Origin: Bacteroidota bacterium
Lineage (GTDB): Bacteria > Bacteroidota > Bacteroidia > Bacteroidales > F082
Reading direction: 5' to 3'
DNA length: 64,000 nt
Assembly (NCBI GenBank): GCA_016715945.1
Contig: JADJXJ010000001.1
Span: 372,001-436,000 of the forward strand
The position numbers and the translations under genes are program-made. The notes beneath the pieces are model-generated. The model saw only the letters and a program-made list of their open reading frames with translations. It made no database searches and was not told where the DNA came from. Shown piece by piece: positions 8,652-16,804 of this stretch (positions are counted from its first letter, which is position 1; each line of letters starts with the position of its first letter).

Positions 8652-9301
8652 GTGCCTAACGATAAGCATTTTATTCATCGTCTCCATTCAAATATAATCC
8701 AAAGGCGAAAGAATTCAAATGCCTGATGTGGGTTAAACAGAAAAACGTTGGAAATGATGAATAAATAGAAGTTGGACTGAGCTGCCGGGGTCGATAGTTA
8801 CCAGGTGAAGATACCCTGCAGCGGTTTTCAGTGAAGTGTGCCCGCGAAATTGCTGGATCAGCCGGAGGTTTACACCTTTTTCGAGCAAATGGGTAGCAAA
8901 GCAGTGCCTGAGTGTGTGAAAGGAGATTTGTTTCTTAATGCCAGCTTTCAGGGCCGATTTCTTAACAATAGTGTTCAGGGTCTGATCTGCCAACAAACAC
9001 GTGCTTTTGGCGGCCACTTGCTACAACCTGAAAAAATACCTCAGGTTCATCACTAAGCATCGCCAAACTTCAGTTAAGGCTGTAAAGTTAGCCACGGGAC
9101 GACATGCCGGCATCGATTTTTATGCTTTTCAACGATTATCTAACCTTATTATCGCTATACGTAGAAATGGGTTCAGGATGGCATTCTGTTTTACATAAAC
9201 CGTATAGGCTTATTGCAATACTAAAATTATTAAGCAAAAAATTTTAAGAGGAGAAAACAGAAAGTTTGTGAGGTTGTGCAACGGTTACCGCTGTTGTAGG
9301 C
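8652..9301 (-). other. disrupted attC-like site B (two half-sites ~640 bp apart)
   Basis: GTGCCTAAC (8652-8660) closes cassette unit 1 and GTTGTAGGC (9293-9301) opens unit 2. In an intact array these would be the arms of one ~100-140 bp hairpin. Here they are separated by about 630 bp that contain a tyrosine recombinase remnant, and their inner arms do not pair. I read this as an attC-like site broken by insertion and deletion. Confidence 0.45.
8733..9017 (-). pseudogene. tyrosine recombinase C-terminal remnant
   Basis: The frame encodes ISFHTLRHCFATHLLEKGVN and LIQQFRGHTSLKTAAGYLHL, the H-xx-R / GH / Y part of a tyrosine recombinase catalytic domain. Only ~94 residues remain: the N-terminal core-binding domain and the first catalytic arginine are absent, and upstream bases do not continue the domain in any frame I could read. 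The motif style resembles integrases that accompany IS91-like elements in Bacteroidota more than an integron integrase, but this cannot be settled from the fragment. Confidence 0.65.
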
Positions 9302-9308
9302 AGGCATA

Positions 9309-9926
9309 CTATCTTTTCAGTAGTTTAAAACCAATGTCTCGTCCTTGTCCTTGAAACATTGCCAAGTTTATCCAAAACCAAGCAAACTGCTCCATTAGTT
9401 CAAATTTATCGTTGCCACCGATGTCGTAACAATCAGCAAAACCTGCATCTTGGGCTAACTGCTTTGCTATTGATTTTCCTTTTTCGCTTTCGCCTGCAAC
9501 AAATAAATCTATTGAAACTCCACTATAGATAGTATTTTCCATATTGTTAAAACCTGTTGTATTAAAGCATTTTACAACGTCTTTAGTCTGAGTGTAAGCA
9601 AGAATAGCATCGGTAGTATTACTAAATCCATCAGGACCTTGTTTCATTATGATGTTCATAGCATCAATAACAACTTTGCCTGATGTGTCCCCCAATGACT
9701 TAACTACTTCAATCGTTGCTTTTGCAGGTGTTGCCAAAAGTATAACTTCCGATTTTGCTACTGCTTCTTGAATAGAATGAACAGTTGTGTTCGCATTTTT
9801 TAGAAGCTTTTGCCCTTTAAAATTTTTTGTGTCTTGTACACCAAGAAAAATGTTGTGACCCGCTTTTGCCCATTTTGTAGCCAAAGCACCACCAACATTA
9901 CCTGTGCCTATAATTGCTATGTTCAT
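9309..9926 (-). CDS. NADPH-dependent F420-reductase-like oxidoreductase
   Basis: A 205-residue Rossmann protein starting MNIAIIGTGNVGGALATKWA, with the dinucleotide motif GxGxxG at residues 7-12. The fold continues with EVILLATPAKAT, KVVIDAMNII and KCFNTTGFNNME, characteristic of the F420_oxidored/NADP-binding family (PF03807-like). Many bacterial members use NADP and not F420, so the substrate is unknown. The gene follows the GDSL-like gene with 11 bp spacing on the same strand, and both diverge from an HxlR regulator, suggesting a regulated redox operon inside cassette unit 2 (9293-11398). Confidence 0.75.
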   Translation of the reverse strand: MNIAIIGTGNVGGALATKWAKAGHNIFLGVQDTKNFKGQKLLKNANTTVHSIQEAVAKSEVILLATPAKATIEVVKSLGDTSGKVVIDAMNIIMKQGPDGFSNTTDAILAYTQTKDVVKCFNTTGFNNMENTIYSGVSIDLFVAGESEKGKSIAKQLAQDAGFADCYDIGGNDKFELMEQFAWFWINLAMFQGQGRDIGFKLLKR

Positions 9927-9937
9927 TTTGTTTGTAA

Positions 9938-10909
9938 TTATTTTGAGTTAATAAATTTTACCGCTTCGTCTGCTATGATTTTATGCACTTTGGCACTTGC
10001 CGAAACAGCCCACCAATTCATAAATTCATCAGGATTTAATCCTTTTTCCTTATTTGGCATAGGCACATTGGTTTTTTCCAGAGGTTGCATAAAATTAATA
10101 ATGTCTATTGGTAGGTATGCATCAACATATTTAATACCATACCTTGCTGGGTTCATACCTACGTTGGCAAAAACGGCTGCTCCGTCAAATTTGAAAAATT
10201 TTACTGACGAATTTTTGTAACTATCTTCAATTTCTTGCAAACCTTTGTTGAGGGTTTGGCATAGTTCAGAGGCTTTTGCTTGTTTGTCTGTACCGAAATA
10301 ACCCGGACTATATCCCATATCGGGCATTGTGCCGACAAAAATATTTTTCGCTCCTGCTTTTACCAAAAGTTCAATGGCTTGCTTATAATTGTTGGCTGGT
10401 GGATATTGTGCTAAGTCGGGCTGACCATATTCCAAATAATTGCCAATATCGTGTCCGCCTGCCCATAGTACAAACAAGGTTTTCTCGTCAATTTTGGGGT
10501 TTGATGAAAGGTAAGTTTGCACCTGTGCCAACATTCCCAAAAGCGGTGTTTTCTCGTCTAACTTTAAGGCTGGTTTCAAAGGCTCATTGATGTTGTATAA
10601 ACCTGTGGTTGCCCCACCCATTGCATAATTGTTGTCTAATGAAATAGGTAAGTTTAGACTTTCGGCAAAGTGTTCCACCCAAACTTTACCATTTGTCCAA
10701 CGACTTTCATAAAAGCCTACTTCGGCAGGTGGATACTTGTAATCAGTAAGTTTCCCCCATTTGCCCATATCGTTTAAGCCATCGCCAAAAACGACAATTC
10801 CTGAAAATTTTTGTTCCATTTTGTTTGTTTGTTTAAGTGTTTTACAACTAAAAAGCATCACAGAAAAAGCTGCGATAAGCATAATTTGAATACTGAATTT
10901 GTTCATCAT
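9938..10909 (-). CDS. GDSL/SGNH-like lipoprotein lacking the catalytic residues
   Basis: A 323-residue protein with a signal peptide and lipobox (LFSC, Cys22), so probably a lipid-anchored envelope protein. The fold is that of SGNH/GDSL esterases: GIVVFGDGLNDMGKW is block I, NNYAMGGATTG block II, FVLWAGGHDIGNYL block III, and the segment near WWAVSASAKVHKIIADEA replaces block V. The nucleophile Ser is Gly44 (GDGLND), block III has GGHD in place of GxND, and the usual DxxH pair is not evident. It is therefore probably not a standard hydrolase. It is the first gene of the operon diverging from the HxlR gene. Confidence 0.72.
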   Translation of the reverse strand: MMNKFSIQIMLIAAFSVMLFSCKTLKQTNKMEQKFSGIVVFGDGLNDMGKWGKLTDYKYPPAEVGFYESRWTNGKVWVEHFAESLNLPISLDNNYAMGGATTGLYNINEPLKPALKLDEKTPLLGMLAQVQTYLSSNPKIDEKTLFVLWAGGHDIGNYLEYGQPDLAQYPPANNYKQAIELLVKAGAKNIFVGTMPDMGYSPGYFGTDKQAKASELCQTLNKGLQEIEDSYKNSSVKFFKFDGAAVFANVGMNPARYGIKYVDAYLPIDIINFMQPLEKTNVPMPNKEKGLNPDEFMNWWAVSASAKVHKIIADEAVKFINSK

Positions 10910-10964
10910 TTTTTTTATTTAAAAATTTGATGTTGCAAAATTCGTTCAATAGTATTACTTTTGC

Positions 10965-10991
10965 AAGTAGACACTTAAAAGTGTTATACTT
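10965..10991. promoter_or_regulatory. candidate HxlR operator (dyad) in a divergent promoter region
   Basis: The 110-bp gap between the divergent GDSL-like and HxlR genes holds a dyad ACACTT-AA-AAGTGT at 10971-10984. It is extended outward by AAGTA (10965) and TACTT (10987-10991). HxlR proteins bind such inverted repeats next to their own gene. The assignment to this regulator is inferred. Confidence 0.5.
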
Positions 10992-11019
10992 ACTAAAAGG
11001 TAACTAATTTTGAAAATCA

Positions 11020-11373
11020 ATGATTTATATGAAAGAAAAAATTAAAAAAACTCAAAAATATTTTGATTGTCCGCTAACAACGGCAATGAATGTCATTGGT
11101 GGCAAATGGAAAGTTGTTATCTTGGGGCATCTTTTTACAGGGGATAAACGTTTTGGGGAACTTAAAAAGTTGGTCTGTGGAGTAACCCAAAAGATGCTAA
11201 CCCAACAACTTCGTGAATTGGAAGATGATGGATTAATTCATAGAGAAATATACAAAGAAGTTCCGCCAAGAGTTGAATACAGTCTTACAGATTTTGGTAA
11301 AAGTCTGTCCCCAATTTTGCAAGACTTGTGTGTTTGGGGACAAAAAATCAAAGACGAAAAAGTGTTTGGGTAG
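11020..11373 (+). CDS. HxlR-family transcriptional regulator
   Basis: A 117-residue winged-helix regulator. The HxlR signature is clear: FDCPLTTAMNVIGGKWKVVI, GDKRFGELKKLV, GVTQKMLTQQLRELEDDGLI and PPRVEYSLTDFGKSL. A cysteine lies in the N-terminal CPL motif, as in redox- or electrophile-sensing HxlR members. The start could be ATG 11020 or the ATG at 11029 (MKEKIKKTQKYF). It is transcribed away from the GDSL-like/oxidoreductase pair and probably controls both through the dyad at 10965-10991. It is the only plus-strand gene in the cassette region. Confidence 0.85.
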   Translation: MIYMKEKIKKTQKYFDCPLTTAMNVIGGKWKVVILGHLFTGDKRFGELKKLVCGVTQKMLTQQLRELEDDGLIHREIYKEVPPRVEYSLTDFGKSLSPILQDLCVWGQKIKDEKVFG

Positions 11374-11390
11374 TCGGTCTTTTATGCTTA

Positions 11391-11529
11391 CCTACAACGT
11401 TCCCACGCTTGGCGTTCGTGCGGGATTTCGAAGCTTAAAACTTTCAACCCAGCACTAAAGTCCAATTGAAAAACTGAACTTGAATGTGAGCACGTCACCC
11501 CGCATGACGCCAAACGTGTGTTACCGGGT
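11391..11529 (-). other. attC-like site C (cassette boundary)
   Basis: A ~139-bp imperfect hairpin. The left arm has CCTACAAC then ACGCTTGGCGT and TGCGGG. The right arm has CCCCGCA, ACGCCAAACGT and GTTACCGGG (11520-11528). The arms pair over TTGGCGT and TGCGGG with bulges, as attC boxes do. CCTACAAC matches, in inverse, GTTGTAGG at the other end of unit 2 (9293); GTTACCGGG matches CCCGGTAAC at the far end of unit 3 (16659). The inner sequence is clearly related to site D. Confidence 0.65.
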
Positions 11530-11570
11530 CGTTGTTCTTCGTAACCCTTCGGCCACGAGCGTGTTGCTTG

Positions 11571-13111
11571 TTATTTTGGATTTTTTATTGGGAGTAGTTT
11601 GTACAGTTGGTTGGCCGGGTGGTCTGGAAGTACCTCGAGGGTATGGCTGAGCCAGCCAAAAGGTTCTACTTCATTGAGTTTGCAAGTGGCTAACAAGGAA
11701 TAAATCATGGCTGCGCGCTTTGCTCCCTCATGCGAGCCTGCAAACAGATAGTTTTTCGGCCAAGGGCTACAGGACGTATGGTGTTTTCAATCAGGTTGTT
11801 GTCCATTTGATATCGTCCGTCATCGAGGTATCTTATCAGTCTTGGCCAAAGGGTCAACATGTAAGTGATGGCCTGGCCAATGGCGCTTTTGGGCAAGACA
11901 CAGGCATGTTGCTCACTGAGCCACCGATGCAACTGCTCAAGCACAGGTTGGGCCTGTTGCTGTCTGAGGATTTTTATCTCATCATGGTTCAGGTGATTCT
12001 CTTTTGCCATGCGCTCAATCTGGTATAGCTTGCCTATAAGCAACAGGGCAGTTTCAGCCCGTTGGCTGTCGTTATCCAATGCCTTTTCAAAATTGCGTCT
12101 GGCATGTGCCATGCAGGCAAGTTGCAAGATATGGCCTTTGAGTCTTAATCCGTTGTATGCTGCATAACCATCGGTTTGAAGCACTCCGCTAAAGTCTTTC
12201 AAAAACTTCTCCGGGCCTTCGCGTCCGCGCCCTGCTTGGTAGTCGAATACCACAAGGCGCTCCATCGGATCGTGGTACACCCAGAGGTAACCTTTGTGTG
12301 TTGAGCCCGGCTTGTCTTTTGTCAATACTGCAATGGGCGTTTCATCGGCCTGAAGGTAGCCCGAGGATTGAACTTTTGCCACAAGGCTATGGTATAGCGG
12401 TTCAAGCAACTGACAGCTGGCGCTGAACCATCCGTTGATGGTTGACTCTGACAACTGAAGCTTCTGACGTTTGAACATTTGTACCTGACGGTAAAATGGC
12501 AGGTGATCTGCGTATTTACTCACTATCAGGTGAGCCAACATGCTTGCGCCGGCATTACCTTTCTCGATAGGCAGGCTCGGAAGCTCGGCTATGGCTATCT
12601 GTGTTTGTTCCTGGTTCTGACCAAGCACATACTTGGGGCGCACAATCTGCCTGACATAGATGCTGCCAGGCTCGTATTCAAGTACCTCCGTGATGGCATT
12701 ACCAATGAAGCGGGCGCCCTCAGGAAGGTTCTGTGGTTCGATGACCTGCTGTTTGCGTGGCAAATGGGCCGGAAGTTCAAGACGAAGCGGTTGTTGCTTG
12801 TCTTTTTGCCCGGCTTTTGTACGGGTGTAGTTTATTTGCTGGGTCTGGGGCTCCGGTTTCTGAGGTTCCGGCAGCTCGAAAAGGGTTAGTTGATTGGGAT
12901 TGGCAGCCACAAACCGTTCGCTCTTTGCACCAAATAGCATACGCTTGGGCTGGGCAAGTTCATGCTTGAGCAGCTTGGGCTCGACCACCATCGCATCATA
13001 TTCCGATACCATGTCCTTATGCCGTGCAAGCTCTTGACGAAGCATATTGAGCTCGGCCAGTAAGGCTTGATGTGCTGCTTTGGAAATAGTGATTGTTTCT
13101 GTGCTTGCCAT
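11571..13111 (-). pseudogene. tnpC: IS66 transposase TnpC, frameshifted
   Basis: The DDE transposase of IS66 copy 1. It matches copy 2 almost residue for residue: an N-terminal leucine-zipper-like helix, a zinc-finger-like linker, and the DDE core with YLQADETPI and YQMDNNLIENTIRPVALGRK. A run of six T in copy 2 is five T here (about 11752-11756). The frame therefore shifts after PVALGRK and ends at 11705 with an unrelated tail, losing about 50 C-terminal residues. Confidence 0.85.
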
Positions 13112-13158
13112 AGGGCAAAATTACAGAATCAACCTGCTGGAAATGACCGCCTTAAACC

Positions 13159-13524
13159 TTAGTTTCCAACAAAATCATGTCGATAAAATCGCTTGTTTTT
13201 TCTTGCATTTTCCATTGAAATACCATTGATTATCATCACCAGCTGGCTATAGTCGAGCATCTGGTTTTTCACCCCATCCATACTTTGTTTGGGCAGTTGC
13301 AGCCTGCCTTGCTCGAGTCGCTTGTAAAACAGTACGAACCCTCCGGGTTCCCACCGAAGCATTTTGATGCAGTTGCGTGGCTTGTTAATGAAAATGTACA
13401 AATCTCCGCTCATGGGGTTTTGGCCAAGCTTGCTTGTGACCAGCCCGCATAAGCCGTCGAAACTTTTACGCATGTCTGTTGGCTCAAGGTAGAGAAAATA
13501 CCTTGCCGAAGTAATGGAAAACAT
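13159..13524 (-). CDS. tnpB: IS66 accessory protein TnpB (Orf2)
   Basis: A 121-residue IS66 Orf2 protein (PF05717-like), recognised by YLYLEPTDMRKSFDGLCGLV, GDLYIFINKPRNCIKMLRWE and GFVLFYKRLEQGRL. It is required for IS66 transposition, though its biochemical role is unclear. The sequence is identical to the copy at 60064-60429. It lies between tnpA (4 bp upstream) and tnpC (47 bp downstream). Confidence 0.9.
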   Translation of the reverse strand: MFSITSARYFLYLEPTDMRKSFDGLCGLVTSKLGQNPMSGDLYIFINKPRNCIKMLRWEPGGFVLFYKRLEQGRLQLPKQSMDGVKNQMLDYSQLVMIINGISMENARKNKRFYRHDFVGN

Positions 13525-13528
13525 ATCA

Positions 13529-13810
13529 TCACATCCGGATTAAACATTTGAGCAGCGATACAGGGGTAGACAACGGCACATGAAGCTCAATGCCATTGGG
13601 ATAACGAATCAACAGGTTTGTGCTACATGGCCCATTCAACTGCACAAAGCCTCCAGTTGCCTGCTCCTTTGAACGATACTTATTTACCCAGTAACGAAAT
13701 GTGTAAAGCTTCATCCCATTTGCCATTGCAAACGACCTTTGACTTTGACCACTTTGCTCCCACTGCTCAACCAAAAAAAACATTTTGTCTTTGCGCTCTT
13801 TACGAATCAT
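13529..13810 (-). CDS. tnpA: IS66 accessory protein TnpA (Orf1)
   Basis: A 93-residue HTH-type Orf1 of IS66. The segment VEQWEQSGQSQRSFAMANGMKLYTFRYW is the helix-turn-helix of this family. It is identical to the protein encoded at 60434-60715. It is the first gene of the IS66 copy 1 operon, starting about 70 bp inside the right end of the element. Confidence 0.85.
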   Translation of the reverse strand: MIRKERKDKMFFLVEQWEQSGQSQRSFAMANGMKLYTFRYWVNKYRSKEQATGGFVQLNGPCSTNLLIRYPNGIELHVPLSTPVSLLKCLIRM

Positions 13811-13879
13811 ATCCCAAAAATTTTAAGCGCAAATATCTGCAACCCAACCCCATCCTAAAATATGCTCGTGGCCGAAGGG

Positions 13880-15244
13880 TTACGTTCTTCTTTCAATTTC
13901 GTTAAGCTCATTTGTTAATACTCTTTTTGTCTCGTTAATGCTGTCTTTTTTTAATGGTACACCCAAAATAAATATCGTACTTGTCGCTTCGTTAATGCCG
14001 TTTTTATACTGGATGCTTTTTAATTCGATTTGGTCCGATGGATAACAAAGGAAACCATATTTACAATCTGTTTTACTGAATGATGAGTAAGCCAATATTT
14101 GATGTAAGTCGTGCCGATGGTCTTCTTTAAGGACTTCACTTTGGTCAAACTTGTTGTATAAATTAGATTTGTATTTCGCGTCAATAAAAACCAAAATATT
14201 TTCTTTTTGAAAGATTGCGTCCGGCTCGATATGCTTTAATTCCCAGGCATAATGCTTCGAAGTCCTAGAATGAAACTTAAAGTTTGAATAAAGTCGTCCG
14301 CCTGTTTCTTTTGCAGCTTCTTTAAAAATATGTTGAATAAATTTTTCGAATACATCTGAAAAGTCTACCCGCCAAGCTGTGCTGTCTACAAGGTTAAAGT
14401 TTAAAATTCTATTAGCTTGTTCTTTGCAGGTTTTCACAGTTGGAGTATCGGAAAATCGGATTGTGATTTTATTGGTTGCTTTTGGTTTATGATGATATAA
14501 TCGTTCTTCAAGGAAACTCAATTTGGTTCGCAAAGTATTCTTAATTCTATGCGGTGTATTGGTAGAGAGTAATTCACTTTTACAAATGTCAAAGACATAT
14601 CTAATTTCTGAATATTCAGAATGAAACTCACTCAATACGTTTGTTCTTGCTGGAAACTTTAATCTGTTTTCTACTTTAAATTCATTGTTTAAATATTTTG
14701 TCCAATTTATTTCACCAGTAGGCTGACTTGATACTTTTTCAATGTTGTCAAACTTTCTCCACGGTCTCATTGTCAGTTTTTCAAGAGCTGATATAAATTT
14801 TACAGCCTCCAGATAAAATGGTGGCCTGAAATTCTTACCTGATGCCAATGGTAAACTATCAATCACCTCTGGACTAATTTCAGTACCTAGTAGGTTTAGA
14901 ATTTCAATATAGTCCTCAAATCTATCACGCCCAGTAAATCGAGGCATAACTACAAAATCACCGATTTGCTTTCCTGTGTCAGAAGCCCTCAAAGGAATAG
15001 AGCCAATGAAACCTGATGAACGAAATGTAAGTGCGGTACTTTGGTCTGAACCAATGATGTGTGGTTGAACTCCAAGAAATTTAAATTGCTCAGAATTGTA
15101 ATCAATGAATTTCTGGAGGTATTGACCGATAATTCTTTTATCTACTGACTTGAACCACTTTTTTTGCAAAGCAAGTCCACCCAACTGTTTTGATTGTTCA
15201 GTCAGGCAAGGAATTTCGCAAAAAACATCTAGTGGCTTGGTCAT
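13880..15244 (-). CDS. mcrC: McrC-like subunit of a McrBC restriction system
   Basis: A 454-residue McrC-like protein. The C-terminal half carries the PD-(D/E)XK nuclease core: HIEPDAIFQKENILVFIDAKYKS followed by HDLHQILAYSSF, as in McrC. The N-terminal half is the McrB-interacting part. Its start overlaps the mcrB stop by 4 bp (ATGA), so translation is coupled. The stop TAA is supplied by the terminal repeat of IS66 copy 1; removing the element and one target copy predicts an original end ERRTTTR, only three residues longer, so function is probably kept. With McrB it would cut modified (methylated) foreign DNA. Confidence 0.83.
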   Translation of the reverse strand: MTKPLDVFCEIPCLTEQSKQLGGLALQKKWFKSVDKRIIGQYLQKFIDYNSEQFKFLGVQPHIIGSDQSTALTFRSSGFIGSIPLRASDTGKQIGDFVVMPRFTGRDRFEDYIEILNLLGTEISPEVIDSLPLASGKNFRPPFYLEAVKFISALEKLTMRPWRKFDNIEKVSSQPTGEINWTKYLNNEFKVENRLKFPARTNVLSEFHSEYSEIRYVFDICKSELLSTNTPHRIKNTLRTKLSFLEERLYHHKPKATNKITIRFSDTPTVKTCKEQANRILNFNLVDSTAWRVDFSDVFEKFIQHIFKEAAKETGGRLYSNFKFHSRTSKHYAWELKHIEPDAIFQKENILVFIDAKYKSNLYNKFDQSEVLKEDHRHDLHQILAYSSFSKTDCKYGFLCYPSDQIELKSIQYKNGINEATSTIFILGVPLKKDSINETKRVLTNELNEIERRT

Positions 15245-16629
15245 TCGAAAAGTGATAGATTTATTCTATTTGAGAAATAGTTATTGAACTCTTCTTTAGC
15301 ATTTCGCAAAAGACCTTCTTGTAAATATTCTTTAATCAAAGGAAATATTTCATAGCGAATACGATTTTTCATTTCCTCTTCGGAGTCTGCAATGAAGTAG
15401 CCTTGACCAGGTTGTAAGTTCAATTCTGTACTTGAGGCATACCAGTCAAATATTTCTTGAATCCTGGCAAAGTCTTCGTTAAAAAACTGTCTCGACTTTA
15501 TGGTTTTTGGCTTTAGTGTGTACCAGGCAAAACGTCTTCTTAGTGCAAAGTCAACAACGGCCAAACTTCTGTCAGCTGTGTTCATTGTGGCAATAACAAA
15601 AAAGTTTTCAGGCAGTTTTTCTACTTTGAAATTGGGAGCTATTTCAATTTCAACATTCGAGACATCCATTTTGTGTTCGAATAAATAAAAAATAGGTCCT
15701 AATACATTGGAAAGATTAGCTCTGTTTATTTCGTCAATGATTAAGATGACTTGCTCATTGCTGTGTTCAACAGCATATTTTAAAGCCTTGGAGAAGCTGC
15801 CTAAATTTTCTTTATATCTCAGTTCTTCGTTATCTGTGTCAGGACGAATGCCAAAAATAAAATCGGAGTAACTTGTCTCAGCGTGAAATTGAGTAAAGAA
15901 GGTTTTTGCACCTATTTTTTTTGCAACACTTTTTGCTGTTCTTGTTTTACCAGTTCCTGGAGGTCCTTGAAGAACAATGTACTTTCTTTCGTTTAAGAGA
16001 TTTTTCACTTCTTCTGCTTCATCAATTGTTTCTGACTTTAAAAATGGCTCTAAAGCTTCTGAAACTGCCTTTCTATGGTCTTTGTTGGAAGGCCAGTCTC
16101 TAAGTTTCGCATAACCTGCGACAAAGGCTGTAATAATTTGTTTTCCTTCATCACTTTCTGGGTCGTCAACGATTTGGCAAACTGGTAAAACTTTGCTGTA
16201 AGTTTTAATGGTATTTTTTATGTGTTGTAAGTCTGGGTTACCAGTGATTGATTTTGGCAGACTAGTGTCTATGTCAGAAAAGTCTGATTTGCAAAATCCT
16301 CTTTCGTCTGTCAGTTTCGAAAATAATCTTCTAAGTCCAGGATAGGTTGCGAGTTCGTAGTCATTCTTAAAACCACTAGAACCAATCCCAAGACAAACTA
16401 ACCAGGGTTTGTTTTGGTCGTTTGGAAAAATGGTCAATGAAAAGTCGTGGAAAGGACCTGACGCTTCCTCTTCTGGGTGAATAAATCCAAAATAAGCTCC
16501 GTTGTCTTTGAGTGCTTCTTGCCCGGTATTATTTCGTTCAACATAAGGCTTATTGAATTCGTTGTCTGTCTTTGCACCGAATTGTTCAGCTTTTTCTTTT
16601 ATGAATTGTCTAATGTTATCTATACTCAT
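15241..16629 (-). CDS. mcrB: McrB-like AAA+ GTPase of a McrBC restriction system
   Basis: A 462-residue protein. The N-terminal ~200 residues (FGFIHPEEEASGPFHDFSLT region) resemble MrcB/DUF3578-type modified-DNA recognition domains. The AAA+ motor has Walker A GPPGTGKT (residues 222-229), Walker B LIIDEINRAN (residues 296-305) and the McrB GTP-specificity motif MNTADRS (349-355) followed by DFALRRRFAWY. McrB hexamers use GTP to translocate DNA and stimulate McrC cleavage. mcrB and mcrC are the only genes of cassette unit 3 (11520-16667) apart from the inserted IS66, and both are AT-rich. Confidence 0.87.
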   Translation of the reverse strand: MSIDNIRQFIKEKAEQFGAKTDNEFNKPYVERNNTGQEALKDNGAYFGFIHPEEEASGPFHDFSLTIFPNDQNKPWLVCLGIGSSGFKNDYELATYPGLRRLFSKLTDERGFCKSDFSDIDTSLPKSITGNPDLQHIKNTIKTYSKVLPVCQIVDDPESDEGKQIITAFVAGYAKLRDWPSNKDHRKAVSEALEPFLKSETIDEAEEVKNLLNERKYIVLQGPPGTGKTRTAKSVAKKIGAKTFFTQFHAETSYSDFIFGIRPDTDNEELRYKENLGSFSKALKYAVEHSNEQVILIIDEINRANLSNVLGPIFYLFEHKMDVSNVEIEIAPNFKVEKLPENFFVIATMNTADRSLAVVDFALRRRFAWYTLKPKTIKSRQFFNEDFARIQEIFDWYASSTELNLQPGQGYFIADSEEEMKNRIRYEIFPLIKEYLQEGLLRNAKEEFNNYFSNRINLSLFE

Positions 16630-16657
16630 TTTCGTTGTTTGAATGTCGTTTTACAAT

Positions 16658-16795
16658 GCCCGGTAACGGTTTGGCGCTTGGCGCAGTGGCGGATTTCGGA
16701 GCATAAAACTGTCAATACACCACAAAAGTTGATGCGAGGTAGAATGTTCAATTAACCACTTCACCCGCCATTGAGCCAAACGCCTGTTATAGGGC
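16658..16795 (-). other. attC-like site D (cassette boundary)
   Basis: A 138-bp imperfect hairpin. The left arm is GCCCGGTAAC, then GTTTGGC and AGTGGCGG. The right arm is CCGCCATT, GCCAAAC and GTTATAGGGC (16786-16795). The middle (GGATTTCGGAGCATAAAACT and following) is similar to site C. CCCGGTAAC matches inversely the start of unit 3 (11520), and GTTATAGGGC matches inversely GCCCTATAAC at the end of unit 4 (17630-17639). Confidence 0.65.
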
Positions 16796-16804
16796 GTTTT
16801 TTCT

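Larger units (their letters stand above)
11541..13883 (-). mobile_element. IS66-family insertion sequence, copy 1
   Basis: 2343 bp bounded by perfect 20-bp inverted ends (GTAACCCTTCGGCCACGAGC and its inverse at 13864-13883) and flanked by GTTCTTC on both sides, a 7-bp match to the usual 8-bp IS66 target duplication. It holds tnpA, tnpB and a frameshifted tnpC on the minus strand. A nearly identical copy lies at 58445-60788. It is inserted at the very end of mcrC, next to attC-like site C. Confidence 0.92.
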
